A stretch of 5,635 bases of DNA from Desulfurococcales archaeon (GTDB taxonomy: Archaea; Thermoproteota; Thermoprotei_A; Sulfolobales; Ignisphaeraceae): NCBI GenBank assembly GCA_027066265.1, contig JAMOOB010000488.1, forward strand, positions 1-5,635, written 5' to 3'. Both the position numbers and the translations under genes were made by a program. Positions within the stretch are counted from its first letter, which is position 1, and every line of letters starts with the position of its first letter. Below the pieces are notes generated by a model, which made no database searches, was not told where the DNA came from, and saw nothing but the letters and a program-made list of their open reading frames with translations. Of the stretch, positions 1-5,635 are shown one piece after another.

Positions 1-1
1 A

Positions 2-127
2 CTTACGCTGGAATCCATGAAGATGGAGCTCGAAGTCTACGCGGGTAGGAGTGGTAAGGTGAAGAACGTCCTTGTTAAGCCAGGGGATAGCGTGAGGACT
101 GGACAGCCCGTGGTAGAGCTCGAGTAG
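2..127 (+). CDS. Biotin carboxyl carrier protein, C-terminal end (5' part outside window)
   Basis: This is the last 41 codons of a biotinyl/lipoyl-domain protein, read in frame 2 to a TAG at 125-127. The fragment opens with LTLESMKMELEV. The Met-Lys-Met core is the classic biotinylation site, and the lysine (codon 20-22) would be the residue that biotin protein ligase modifies. The rest (GRSGKVKNVLVKPGDSV, then GQPVVELE) matches the second half of the hammerhead fold, with the usual Gly-Asp turn and a C-terminus ending right after the last strand. In the cell it would carry carboxybiotin as a swinging arm between a biotin carboxylase, or a membrane decarboxylase subunit, and the carboxyltransferase encoded 10 bases downstream. 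The adjacency strongly supports one enzyme complex. The N-terminal half and the real start lie left of the window, so total length and any linker cannot be judged. Whether it belongs to a carboxylase (AccB type) or a methylmalonyl-CoA decarboxylase (gamma type) cannot be told from this fragment. Confidence 0.9.
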   Translation, partial: LTLESMKMELEVYAGRSGKVKNVLVKPGDSVRTGQPVVELE

Positions 128-133
128 GTGGAG
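126..133 (+). promoter_or_regulatory. Ribosome binding site of the carboxyltransferase gene
   Basis: AGGTGGAG is complementary to the anti-Shine-Dalgarno end of archaeal 16S rRNA and ends four bases before the ATG at 138. Its first two bases are part of the stop codon of the carrier gene (TAG 125-127). A ribosome terminating on the carrier therefore sits on the initiation signal of the next gene, which supports translational coupling and equal supply of the two subunits. It also supports 138 as the true start. Confidence 0.7.
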
Positions 134-137
134 CCCC

Positions 138-1700
138 ATGGTTAGGAAGGAGATCGAGATCCTTCGTAGGATGAGAGAGCAAGCGCTTAGGGGCGATCCA
201 GCAGCTATCGAGAAACAGCATGCTAAGGGTAAGCTAACGGCTAGAGAAAGAATTGAGTTGCTGGTCGATCCCGGAACCTTCGTAGAGTTCGATATGTTCG
301 TCAAGCACAGAGCCACCGAGTTCGGCATGGATAAGAGAGTCGCGTTGGGGGACGGCGTCGTCACGGGCTGGGGACTCATCAACGGTAGGCCTGCGGTGGT
401 CATAGCCCAGGACTTCACGTTCATGGGAGGCTCGCTAGGCGAGATGCACGCTGCGAAGATCGTGAAGGCTATGCAGTACGCTCTCACCGCTGGCGTACCC
501 ATAATCTTCCTCAACGATTCGGGCGGTGCAAGGATTCAGGAAGGTGTCGATTCTCTGAAGGGTTACGGAGAGATCTTCTACATGAACGTCATGGCTTCGG
601 GAGTCGTACCACAGATCGCCGCCATCATGGGTCCGTGCGCTGGTGGCGCGGTCTACAGCCCAGCTCTCATGGATTTCGTGATAATGGTTAGGAAAACGAG
701 CTTCGCATTCATCACGGGTCCACGCGTAGTCAAGGCGGTTACGGGCGAGGAAGTGGATGAGTTCGGTCTTGGCGGAGCCGACGTACATGCTACGAAGAGT
801 GGTGTCGCACACCTAGTTGCGGAGGACGATAAGCATGCGATCGAGTTGATCAAGAAGCTCCTTAGCTACCTACCCCTCAACAACACGGATGAACCTCCCT
901 ACGTGCCTACGGGAGACGATCCAGAGCGTAGAGATCCGAAGCTCGACGAGATAATCCCGGAGGATCCGACCAAGGTCTACGACGTTCACGAGGTTATCGA
1001 GAGGGTGTTCGATCTAGGAACCTTCTTCGAGATCATGCCTAGCTTCGCACCCAACGCAGTGATAGGTTTCGCGAGACTCAACGGTAGACCCGTATGCGTA
1101 GTAGCGAACAATCCGGCACACCTCGGTGGTGTTCTAGACATCGATTCCTCCGACAAGATAGCTAGGTTCGTAATGTTCTGCGACTCCTTCAACCTACCGA
1201 TAATAACCTTCGTAGATACACCCGGGTACCTACCAGGAGTAGCTCAGGAGCATGGTGGTATCATTAGGCACGGAGCTAAGGTTCTGTACGCCTACTCCGA
1301 AGCAACGGTGCCGAAGATCACCGTCATACTAAGGAAGGCGTACGGCGGTGCCTACATCGCTATGGGTAGCAAGCATCTAGGAGCAGACTTCGTCATGGCG
1401 TGGCCCACGGCGGAGATAGCCGTCATGGGTCCCGAAGGAGCTGCCGAGATCATTTGGAGGAAAGAGCTTGCACAAGCGAAGACTCCGGAGGAGAGAGCCG
1501 AGCTACTTAGGAAGTTCGCTGCTGAGTACAGGGAGAAGTTCGCGAATCCATACGTAGCTGCTTCCAGAGGCTACATCGATACCGTGATCGAACCCAGCGA
1601 AACGAGACCCATGCTCATCAAGGCGCTGGAGTTCTTCTACACGAAGAGAGATGTTAGAGCCGTTAGAGTACCGAAGAAGCATGGAATACCGCCAGTCTAG
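138..1700 (+). CDS. pccB: Biotin-dependent acyl-CoA carboxyltransferase subunit (propionyl/acetyl-CoA carboxylase beta or methylmalonyl-CoA decarboxylase alpha)
   Basis: The 520-residue protein has the full length usual for PccB/MmdA carboxyltransferases and contains both crotonase-fold halves. N-terminal half: DSGGARIQEG (127-136) and GPCAGGAVYSPALMDF (165-180), the glycine-rich loops that form one oxyanion hole and the acyl-CoA site. C-terminal half: NPAHLGGVLD (325-334), VDTPGYLPGVAQEHGGIIRHGAK (359-381), RKAYGGAYIAMGSKHLGAD (399-417) and PTAEIAVMGPEGAAEI (423-438), which form the biotin side. It moves a carboxyl group between carboxybiotin on the carrier and an acyl-CoA in the cytosol. 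Residue 407 is Ile. From memory of Streptomyces work, propionyl-specific enzymes have Asp here and acetyl-CoA-capable ones Ile, and methylmalonyl-CoA decarboxylases also have a hydrophobic residue, so the substrate is open. Archaea lack bacterial-type fatty acid synthesis, so likely roles are CO2 fixation (3-hydroxypropionate routes) or propionate/methylmalonyl-CoA metabolism. The start is supported by the RBS, and the carrier gene upstream indicates an operon. Family assignment is near certain, the exact substrate is not. Confidence 0.93.
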   Translation: MVRKEIEILRRMREQALRGDPAAIEKQHAKGKLTARERIELLVDPGTFVEFDMFVKHRATEFGMDKRVALGDGVVTGWGLINGRPAVVIAQDFTFMGGSLGEMHAAKIVKAMQYALTAGVPIIFLNDSGGARIQEGVDSLKGYGEIFYMNVMASGVVPQIAAIMGPCAGGAVYSPALMDFVIMVRKTSFAFITGPRVVKAVTGEEVDEFGLGGADVHATKSGVAHLVAEDDKHAIELIKKLLSYLPLNNTDEPPYVPTGDDPERRDPKLDEIIPEDPTKVYDVHEVIERVFDLGTFFEIMPSFAPNAVIGFARLNGRPVCVVANNPAHLGGVLDIDSSDKIARFVMFCDSFNLPIITFVDTPGYLPGVAQEHGGIIRHGAKVLYAYSEATVPKITVILRKAYGGAYIAMGSKHLGADFVMAWPTAEIAVMGPEGAAEIIWRKELAQAKTPEERAELLRKFAAEYREKFANPYVAASRGYIDTVIEPSETRPMLIKALEFFYTKRDVRAVRVPKKHGIPPV

Positions 1701-1890
1701 CTCAGACGGGGCTTTCCGGGCATCGATACCCCCAAGCTCAAACTCATCATCCGAAACAACTTTTTCAACGAAGCTTATCAACGCTTCGATCCATATACTC
1801 ATCTAAACAACGTTGCTCATACGTTCGCTATCCATTGCTAGGGAGCCCAGCGCTTTCGTACGTGGAGATACATCTCGATTCGATCACAGT
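1701..1890. other. Intergenic region between convergent genes
   Basis: These 190 bases separate the 3' ends of the carboxyltransferase (+) and dUTPase (-) genes. I see no tRNA, no repeat family and no promoter-like AT-rich box. It holds a T5 run at 1761-1765, a 6-bp hairpin at 1769-1788 and, on the minus strand, a loose C/D-box-like pattern at 1702-1750. A minus-strand reading frame starts at 1802 and runs into the carboxyltransferase gene. Its first 34 codons lie here, but it has no RBS and is probably a shadow. Most of the stretch is best read as two 3' untranslated ends. Confidence 0.6.
1761..1788 (+). terminator. Possible transcription end of the carboxyltransferase operon
   Basis: A T5 run (1761-1765) lies about 60 bases after the stop codon of the carboxyltransferase gene. 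It is followed at once by an inverted repeat, CGAAGC (1769-1774) and GCTTCG (1783-1788), with an 8-base loop. Archaeal RNA polymerase stops mainly at U-rich tracts and does not need a hairpin. The run is short and the hairpin lies after it, not before, so this is only a weak candidate. Confidence 0.25.
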
Positions 1891-2361
1891 CTAAATGTTT
1901 TCTCCTAGGTACGTACCTCGATAGAGTTTCTTCGTTTCGCGATCCATCCTAACGTATACGAGCTGAGCTATCTGCGCACCGTACTCGATCTCTACACCGA
2001 AGGGATTGAATACAACTAGCAACCCTTCTCCACGACCGTAGTACCCTGGATCCCATACAGCTGTGAAGAGAGCTACACCCATTCTAAGAAGGCTAGAGCG
2101 TGGTATTGCCAACGCAATAGCGTTCGGAGGTACCCTAACAATCTCTCTATACCTAACCTTGTACGCACCGGGGCTAAGCTTGAAGACTCCGTTCACTGGA
2201 TGTATCTCCTCGAGCTCTGGAAGACTCTTACCATCCTTGGAAAGACTTCCACGACCCTTGAACCGAAAAACCTTGTCTAGGCTAAGCCTTCGACCCGCGC
2301 AATCGAGTTCCTCATCCTTCAAACCAAGTACCTGAGCAAGGGTTTCGGGAGATAGGATCAT
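1891..2361 (-). CDS. dut: dUTP diphosphatase, archaeal dCTP-deaminase-fold type
   Basis: The 156-residue cytosolic protein hydrolyses dUTP to dUMP and diphosphate. That keeps uracil out of DNA and feeds thymidylate synthesis. Family motifs appear in order: an N-terminal MILSPETLAQVLG typical of dCTP deaminase-like proteins, IPRSSLLRMGV (86-96, phosphate and nucleotide loop), TAVWDPGYYGRGEG (100-113, Asp104 as the likely water-activating residue), EYGAQIAQLVY (126-136) and the C-terminal YRGTYLGEN (147-155). True dCTP deaminases have a catalytic Glu in the strand after the DPG motif. Here that strand reads LLVVFN and appears to carry Val, so plain dUTPase is favoured over deaminase or the bifunctional enzyme. 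The length fits the archaeal family. ATG 2361 is the only ATG/GTG/TTG near the expected N-terminus. The frame stays open upstream but offers no start codon back to the antiporter stop. It is the last of three minus-strand genes and converges on the carboxyltransferase gene. Confidence 0.85.
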   Translation of the reverse strand: MILSPETLAQVLGLKDEELDCAGRRLSLDKVFRFKGRGSLSKDGKSLPELEEIHPVNGVFKLSPGAYKVRYREIVRVPPNAIALAIPRSSLLRMGVALFTAVWDPGYYGRGEGLLVVFNPFGVEIEYGAQIAQLVYVRMDRETKKLYRGTYLGENI

Positions 2362-2411
2362 GCCCCAGAGAAAAAGCTCGTTGAAGAGAGGTGAGAAAAG
2401 TTTCTTGACAT
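2358..2411 (-). CDS. Possible 17-codon bridging mini-ORF
   Basis: On the minus strand an ATG at 2411-2409 overlaps the antiporter stop (TGATG), and the frame runs 17 codons, MSRNFSHLSSTSFFSGA. It ends in a TGA (2360-2358) that overlaps the dUTPase start (ATGA). The peptide resembles no family I know and is rich in Ser and Phe. It could be a leader that couples translation of the two flanking genes, or simple chance in a pyrimidine-rich spacer. No separate RBS is visible apart from antiporter coding sequence just upstream (GAGGAACAGAG). Confidence 0.2.
   Translation of the reverse strand: MSRNFSHLSSTSFFSGA
2365..2406 (-). promoter_or_regulatory. Pyrimidine-rich spacer: possible antiporter terminator and dUTPase promoter
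   Basis: Read on the minus strand, the spacer holds AAGAAACTTTTCTC (2406-2393) and later GCTTTTTCTCT. The first resembles an archaeal BRE (purine-rich AGAAA) plus a degenerate TATA box. With a usual 25-base spacing to transcription start, it would give a dUTPase mRNA with a leader of roughly 10 bases. The T4 and T5 runs could equally be U-rich termination signals for the antiporter transcript. Both readings are weak because the TATA-like element contains C. Confidence 0.3.
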
Positions 2412-4240
2412 CAGCTCTGTTCCTCGACGACGTAGTTCGGTACTACTGGTGGTAAGCCAACCATCTTAGCGTACATGACGTTCAGTACTCGATGCAGTAT
2501 CACTAGCAGCACTACTCCTATCGGTAACAGCACTAGTGGGTTCGTTATTCCGGCGGCGAATAGTCCGTAGAGCACTATGCTTACGGATGCTGCTAGCACC
2601 GCGTAGGGTATCTGCGTGTTGACATGGTCTATGTGATCGCATGCGCTGAACATCGAGGACATGATCGTGGTATCGCTGATAGGCGAACAGTGGTCGCCGA
2701 ATATACCGCCGGAGAAGACGGCTGCTATCGATGCAAACATCACCGCGTAAGCCATGTCCGCGCTTCCGTACTGAGCTACAGCTAGCTTCCACGCCAAGGG
2801 TATGGCTATAGGCATCATTACGCCGAAGGTACCCCAGCTCGTACCTGTCGTGAACGAGATGAACATCGAGGACAGGAATATCACCAGCGGCACTATCGAT
2901 GCCGGTACACCGGCGCTAGTAGCTAGGTGTACGACGTAGTGAGCAGTTCCAACAGCATCGGTAGCGCTCTTGATGCTCCACGCCAGCAGCAGTATCGCGT
3001 TGGCGTATACCATGAGGTACATACCCTTGACCGTGTACTCCATGGCTTTACCGAAGCTCAGCGCCCTCGATGCGAGCGCTCCAACCAACGCAACGAGATA
3101 AGCAGCGAAGCTACCCCACAGCAACGAAGTAGCTGAGTCTGCCTCCATCAACGCATCGGTGAAGGGTATTTGGAACCACGATACGCTGAGGTTCTGACTC
3201 TCGATTATCGAAGTAGCTCCCGTGTACCACATCCCCAGCAACGTTACAGCAATGAGCGTAACTACGGATAGTACGAAGAGACCTGCTGGTGCTCTCTTCT
3301 CTCTAGGTGGTTCGCCTAGCACGGTCTCGGTAGGCATCAATGGCTGTGCACCATCTCTAAGAACCTTGCCTTCCCTAACGGCTCTGTGCTCAGCCTTTAG
3401 CATGGGTCCGAAGTGTCTTCTCGTCAATACTACCAACAGCACGAGTATTATCGCTAGTATCGAGTAGAATCTGTAGGGTACGGAAGCCATCCATGCAGCG
3501 TAGGGCTTGATTTCGGGAACCATGGTTAGGTTCTCGGCTCTAAGGCTCTCGATCGAGTCCCCTATCAAACCTACTTCGTATCCTATCCACGTAGAGACCA
3601 TCGCCAAGCCAGCGACCGGCGCCGCGGTAGAGTCTACGATGTAGCTAAGAAACTCTCTGCTAACCCTAGTCCTATCGCTTAGCGGTCTAACAGTGTTGCC
3701 TACGACTATGGTGTTGGTGTAGTCGTCGAAGAACACCGCTAGCCCTAGGACCCAGCCTATGAAGCTCGATCCACGTGCGCTCCTAACCCTACGCGCTATC
3801 GTATCCGCAAGCGCATGCATAGCACCCGAAGCGTACAGAACTCCCACGAAGGCGCCGATGACGAAGTCGAAGAGCAGTATCGTTGCGTTCCAGCTATCCG
3901 TAGCGTTGCCAACGATCCACTCCCAGGTCTTGATGGTTGCCCCAACGATGTCGTACCTCGTAACCATCAACGCACCTATCCACACACCGACGAAGAGCGC
4001 TGGCAGTACCTGCCTCGTAGCTATGGCTAGAGCTATCGCTAGCAATGGTGGTAGCAACGGAAAGACTATCCATGGATACCTAGATTCCTCGGGCATGTAG
4101 GGCGCGTTGGGAGGTGCGTAGGCTACCAACCCTATGACTATAGCTACCGCGACAGCGAGTATCTTCAAGAGCGTGCTCCTCTTCAACGAGAACCCAGTCG
4201 ATACATGATTTCTGCACACATAAAACGCTTTCGCATGCAT
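2411..4240 (-). CDS. nhaC: NhaC-family Na+/H+ antiporter
   Basis: The 609-residue integral membrane protein has about 13-15 hydrophobic segments, the first at about 25-41 after a basic KR(S) stretch. Family marks of the NhaC/Na_H_antiporter group are FFDDYTNTIVVGNTVRPLSD (170-189, acidic pair D172/D173), SREFLSYIVDSTAAPVAGL (194-212), SFTTGTSWGTFGVMMPIAIPL (462-482) and FSGGIFGDHCSPISDTTIMSS (509-529), with the GDHCSPISD loop at 515-523. A hydrophilic loop at about 274-317 is probably cytoplasmic. The protein would exchange Na+ for H+ and support pH and sodium homeostasis, although relatives exchange other ions or organic acids. It is longer than bacterial NhaC (about 450-500), mainly because of the central loop and the N-terminal region. 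The start is uncertain. ATG 4240 gives an unusual 18-residue polar extension and lies inside an inverted repeat. GTG 4219 or TTG 4186 would give a more normal basic-then-hydrophobic N-terminus, and a TATA-like TTTTATG at about 4225-4219 would suit the TTG. It lies 36 bases after the helicase gene. Confidence 0.9.
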   Translation of the reverse strand: MHAKAFYVCRNHVSTGFSLKRSTLLKILAVAVAIVIGLVAYAPPNAPYMPEESRYPWIVFPLLPPLLAIALAIATRQVLPALFVGVWIGALMVTRYDIVGATIKTWEWIVGNATDSWNATILLFDFVIGAFVGVLYASGAMHALADTIARRVRSARGSSFIGWVLGLAVFFDDYTNTIVVGNTVRPLSDRTRVSREFLSYIVDSTAAPVAGLAMVSTWIGYEVGLIGDSIESLRAENLTMVPEIKPYAAWMASVPYRFYSILAIILVLLVVLTRRHFGPMLKAEHRAVREGKVLRDGAQPLMPTETVLGEPPREKRAPAGLFVLSVVTLIAVTLLGMWYTGATSIIESQNLSVSWFQIPFTDALMEADSATSLLWGSFAAYLVALVGALASRALSFGKAMEYTVKGMYLMVYANAILLLAWSIKSATDAVGTAHYVVHLATSAGVPASIVPLVIFLSSMFISFTTGTSWGTFGVMMPIAIPLAWKLAVAQYGSADMAYAVMFASIAAVFSGGIFGDHCSPISDTTIMSSMFSACDHIDHVNTQIPYAVLAASVSIVLYGLFAAGITNPLVLLPIGVVLLVILHRVLNVMYAKMVGLPPVVPNYVVEEQS

Positions 4241-4276
4241 AAACCACTAGCTAGAGTACACAAAGCTGTTTATGCA
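4236..4276. repeat. Perfect 9-bp inverted repeat at the helicase/antiporter junction
   Basis: TGCATAAAC (4236-4244) and GTTTATGCA (4268-4276) are exact reverse complements separated by 23 bases. The arms are 32 bp apart centre to centre, close to three DNA turns. The right arm abuts the helicase stop codon (TAG at 4279-4277) and the left arm covers the annotated antiporter ATG. It could be a two-half-site operator for a dimeric regulator of the antiporter, or an RNA hairpin at the helicase mRNA end. On the minus strand the left arm reads GTTTATGCA, which also resembles a TATA box. Confidence 0.5.
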
Positions 4277-5635
4277 CTACGTGAAGAGCATCGAAACAGC
4301 GCTCCTTCTCTTCCTAGCCTCCAACTCTTCGAAGGTACCCTTAACAACTATCTCGTAGAGCCTAGCCTCCTTACCTGGAGCCGGTCGCAGCAATCTACCC
4401 AATCGTTGTAGGAACTGTCTTCGTGAACCCGTTCCAGCCACTATTATCCCGACATTCGCATCGGGTATGTCGATGCCTTCGTCGCCGACCGTCGTGAGCA
4501 CCAGCACCCTACTCAGTCCATCCCTAAACATCTCTAGCCTCCTCCTACGCGTTGACTCATCGAGTTCTCCCGTGATGTAGGGTGCTCCAAGCATCTCCGC
4601 AATCCTCTTCGCCTGATCGACGTACTGCGTAAAGATCAGGATCTTGCTTCCACGTTCCAGCTCCATCTCAACGATCTTCTTCACCGCTTCCAGCTTCTTC
4701 GAAGCGTTGTGTACGAGTTGCCTAAGCTCGCTCCTTATCTGCAACGCTTTGATAGCTTTTTCATCGCCACGACGAGCAGCCACCAATACCTGCTCGAACG
4801 GTGCGTAACCAACGAGTTTACGGTACTCATCCAGAAGCTTACGGTACTTCACACGTTCTTCAGGTGTCAGCTCTACTCTTACGGGTATGATGGTGAAGGG
4901 TGCTAGGTAACCTTCTTCAGCTAGCTCTGAAGCAGTTTTGTGGTACACAACGCCACCCATCAAGGGGAATAGCTCGACGTGCTTACCATCTTCTCGAACA
5001 ACGGTAGCGGATAGACCTAGTCTTGCCCATGCAAAGCTGTTCTCGGCTATGTACCTAAACTTCTCGGCTGGTAGATGATGTACTTCGTCTATCACGAGAA
5101 AGCTGAAGTAGGGTGCTAGCAGATCTATGTAGCGAAACGCTGATTGGTACGTAGTTATCGTTATGGGTGCCAACCTCTTCTCTTCTCCGTAGAACAACCC
5201 TATCATCGTTCGAGGCGCATCGGTGAACTCGAGGATCTTCTCTCTCCATTGAAACATCTGCTCCTTGGTATAGACAACTATCAGCGTACGTAGGTTTAGC
5301 TCAGCTAGAGCAGCTATCGCAACGATGGTCTTGCCAGCACCCGTAGGAAGCGAAACGATTCCACGGTAATCGTTGCTTCTCCAAGCTTTGAGAGCTTCTT
5401 CTTGGTAAGGTCTTAGAGATCCCTTGAAGGAGATCCTTACCGGAAGCTCAATCCTTTCGCGTATTCCGGTCTCGTTAACGATCTTGATACCGCGGCTCTC
5501 GAGTCTTCTAAGAACTTCGAAGAAATGCATAGGTTTCGTAACGATGAAGACGCGACGCTCTTTATCGTACTTGATGAGTCCAGCTTCGCGAAGATCCTTA
5601 ACGGCATCGCCTAGGTAGGTGTTGGGGATCAAGAC
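4277..5635 (-). CDS. xpb: XPB/Rad25-like superfamily 2 DNA helicase (N-terminus cut by window edge)
   Basis: At least 451 residues of an ATP-dependent 3'-5' DNA helicase/translocase of the archaeal XPB family are present. Numbered from the TTG at 5632, the motifs are: a remnant of the N-terminal damage-recognition-like domain (1-65), SLRPYQEEAL (72-81), Walker A LPTGAGKT (95-102), Walker B DEVHH (182-186), SAT (208-210), and the XPB-specific RED motif (213-215). Then come a charged helical insertion that fits the thumb region (about 255-320), ILIFTQY (331-337), VGDEGIDIPDANV (382-394), and motif VI QFLQRLGRLLRP (406-417). All catalytic motifs are intact. Archaeal XPB opens DNA with the nuclease Bax1 and may act in repair or promoter remodelling. 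Bax1 is not the downstream neighbour here. The frame continues upstream of TTG (previous codon GTC) to the window end, and relatives have about 90 residues before the YQ motif rather than 75, so the true start is probably outside the window. Confidence 0.92.
   Translation of the reverse strand, partial: VLIPNTYLGDAVKDLREAGLIKYDKERRVFIVTKPMHFFEVLRRLESRGIKIVNETGIRERIELPVRISFKGSLRPYQEEALKAWRSNDYRGIVSLPTGAGKTIVAIAALAELNLRTLIVVYTKEQMFQWREKILEFTDAPRTMIGLFYGEEKRLAPITITTYQSAFRYIDLLAPYFSFLVIDEVHHLPAEKFRYIAENSFAWARLGLSATVVREDGKHVELFPLMGGVVYHKTASELAEEGYLAPFTIIPVRVELTPEERVKYRKLLDEYRKLVGYAPFEQVLVAARRGDEKAIKALQIRSELRQLVHNASKKLEAVKKIVEMELERGSKILIFTQYVDQAKRIAEMLGAPYITGELDESTRRRRLEMFRDGLSRVLVLTTVGDEGIDIPDANVGIIVAGTGSRRQFLQRLGRLLRPAPGKEARLYEIVVKGTFEELEARKRRSAVSMLFT

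Noticed and set aside
435..812. 125-codon minus-strand frame inside the carboxyltransferase gene
   Set aside because: It is fully antisense to conserved carboxyltransferase motifs, its composition is rich in His, Arg and Ser as in shadow frames, and it shows no family motif.
1718..1731. Near-palindrome GGGCATCGATACCC after the carboxyltransferase stop
   Set aside because: It has one mismatched pair, leaves no loop for an RNA hairpin beyond the ATCGAT core, and has no following T-run. Chance is likely.
2466..2792. 108-codon minus-strand frame inside the antiporter gene
   Set aside because: It is the +1 shadow of the strongly conserved antiporter C-terminus. It is arginine- and serine-rich without recognisable features.
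3759..4100. 113-codon plus-strand frame opposite the antiporter gene
   Set aside because: It is antisense to transmembrane segments of a clear NhaC protein, with no RBS or promoter and no domain.
5630..5632. TTG at 5632 as the true helicase start
   Set aside because: The frame is still open at the window edge, and related XPB proteins have a longer N-terminal domain, so the gene is treated as partial.
1..5635. A novel defence, mobile or CRISPR-like system
   Set aside because: All long genes belong to well-known housekeeping families. There are no regularly spaced repeats, no transposase or integrase, and no clustered unknown genes.

Overview
The window looks like a piece of a hyperthermophilic archaeal chromosome, most likely a crenarchaeote of the Desulfurococcales/Pyrodictiaceae type. 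The assignment rests on gene content: an XPB-type helicase of archaeal size, an archaeal-type dUTPase of the dCTP-deaminase fold, and an archaeal biotin-dependent carboxyltransferase. It also rests on style: AGG/AGA arginine codons, GGTG-type ribosome binding sites, short gene spacing and moderate GC. The genus cannot be fixed from sequence reading alone.

Left part (1-1700, + strand): the last 41 codons of a biotin carboxyl carrier protein with its biotinylation motif ESMKM, followed after 10 bases by a complete carboxyltransferase subunit of 520 residues. The carrier delivers carboxybiotin and the transferase moves the carboxyl group to or from an acyl-CoA. Acetyl/propionyl-CoA carboxylase and methylmalonyl-CoA decarboxylase share this architecture, and the window does not hold the partner genes that would decide.

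Middle (1701-1890): about 190 bases between two convergent genes. It holds no convincing gene, only a short T-run, a small hairpin and a weak C/D-box-like pattern.

Right part (1891-5635, - strand): three co-directional genes, read right to left. They are an XPB-like SF2 DNA helicase cut by the window edge, an NhaC-family Na+/H+ antiporter 36 bases downstream, and a dUTPase 49 bases after that. The helicase (DNA repair or remodelling) and the dUTPase (keeping uracil out of DNA) share a genome-maintenance theme, while the antiporter serves ion balance. Tight spacing allows co-transcription, but both junctions carry structure worth checking. A perfect 9-bp inverted repeat spans the helicase/antiporter junction and covers the antiporter start. 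A 17-codon mini-ORF exactly bridges the antiporter stop and the dUTPase start.

No mobile element, CRISPR array, tRNA or rRNA was seen. The gene families are all ordinary. The most interesting signals are in the junctions.
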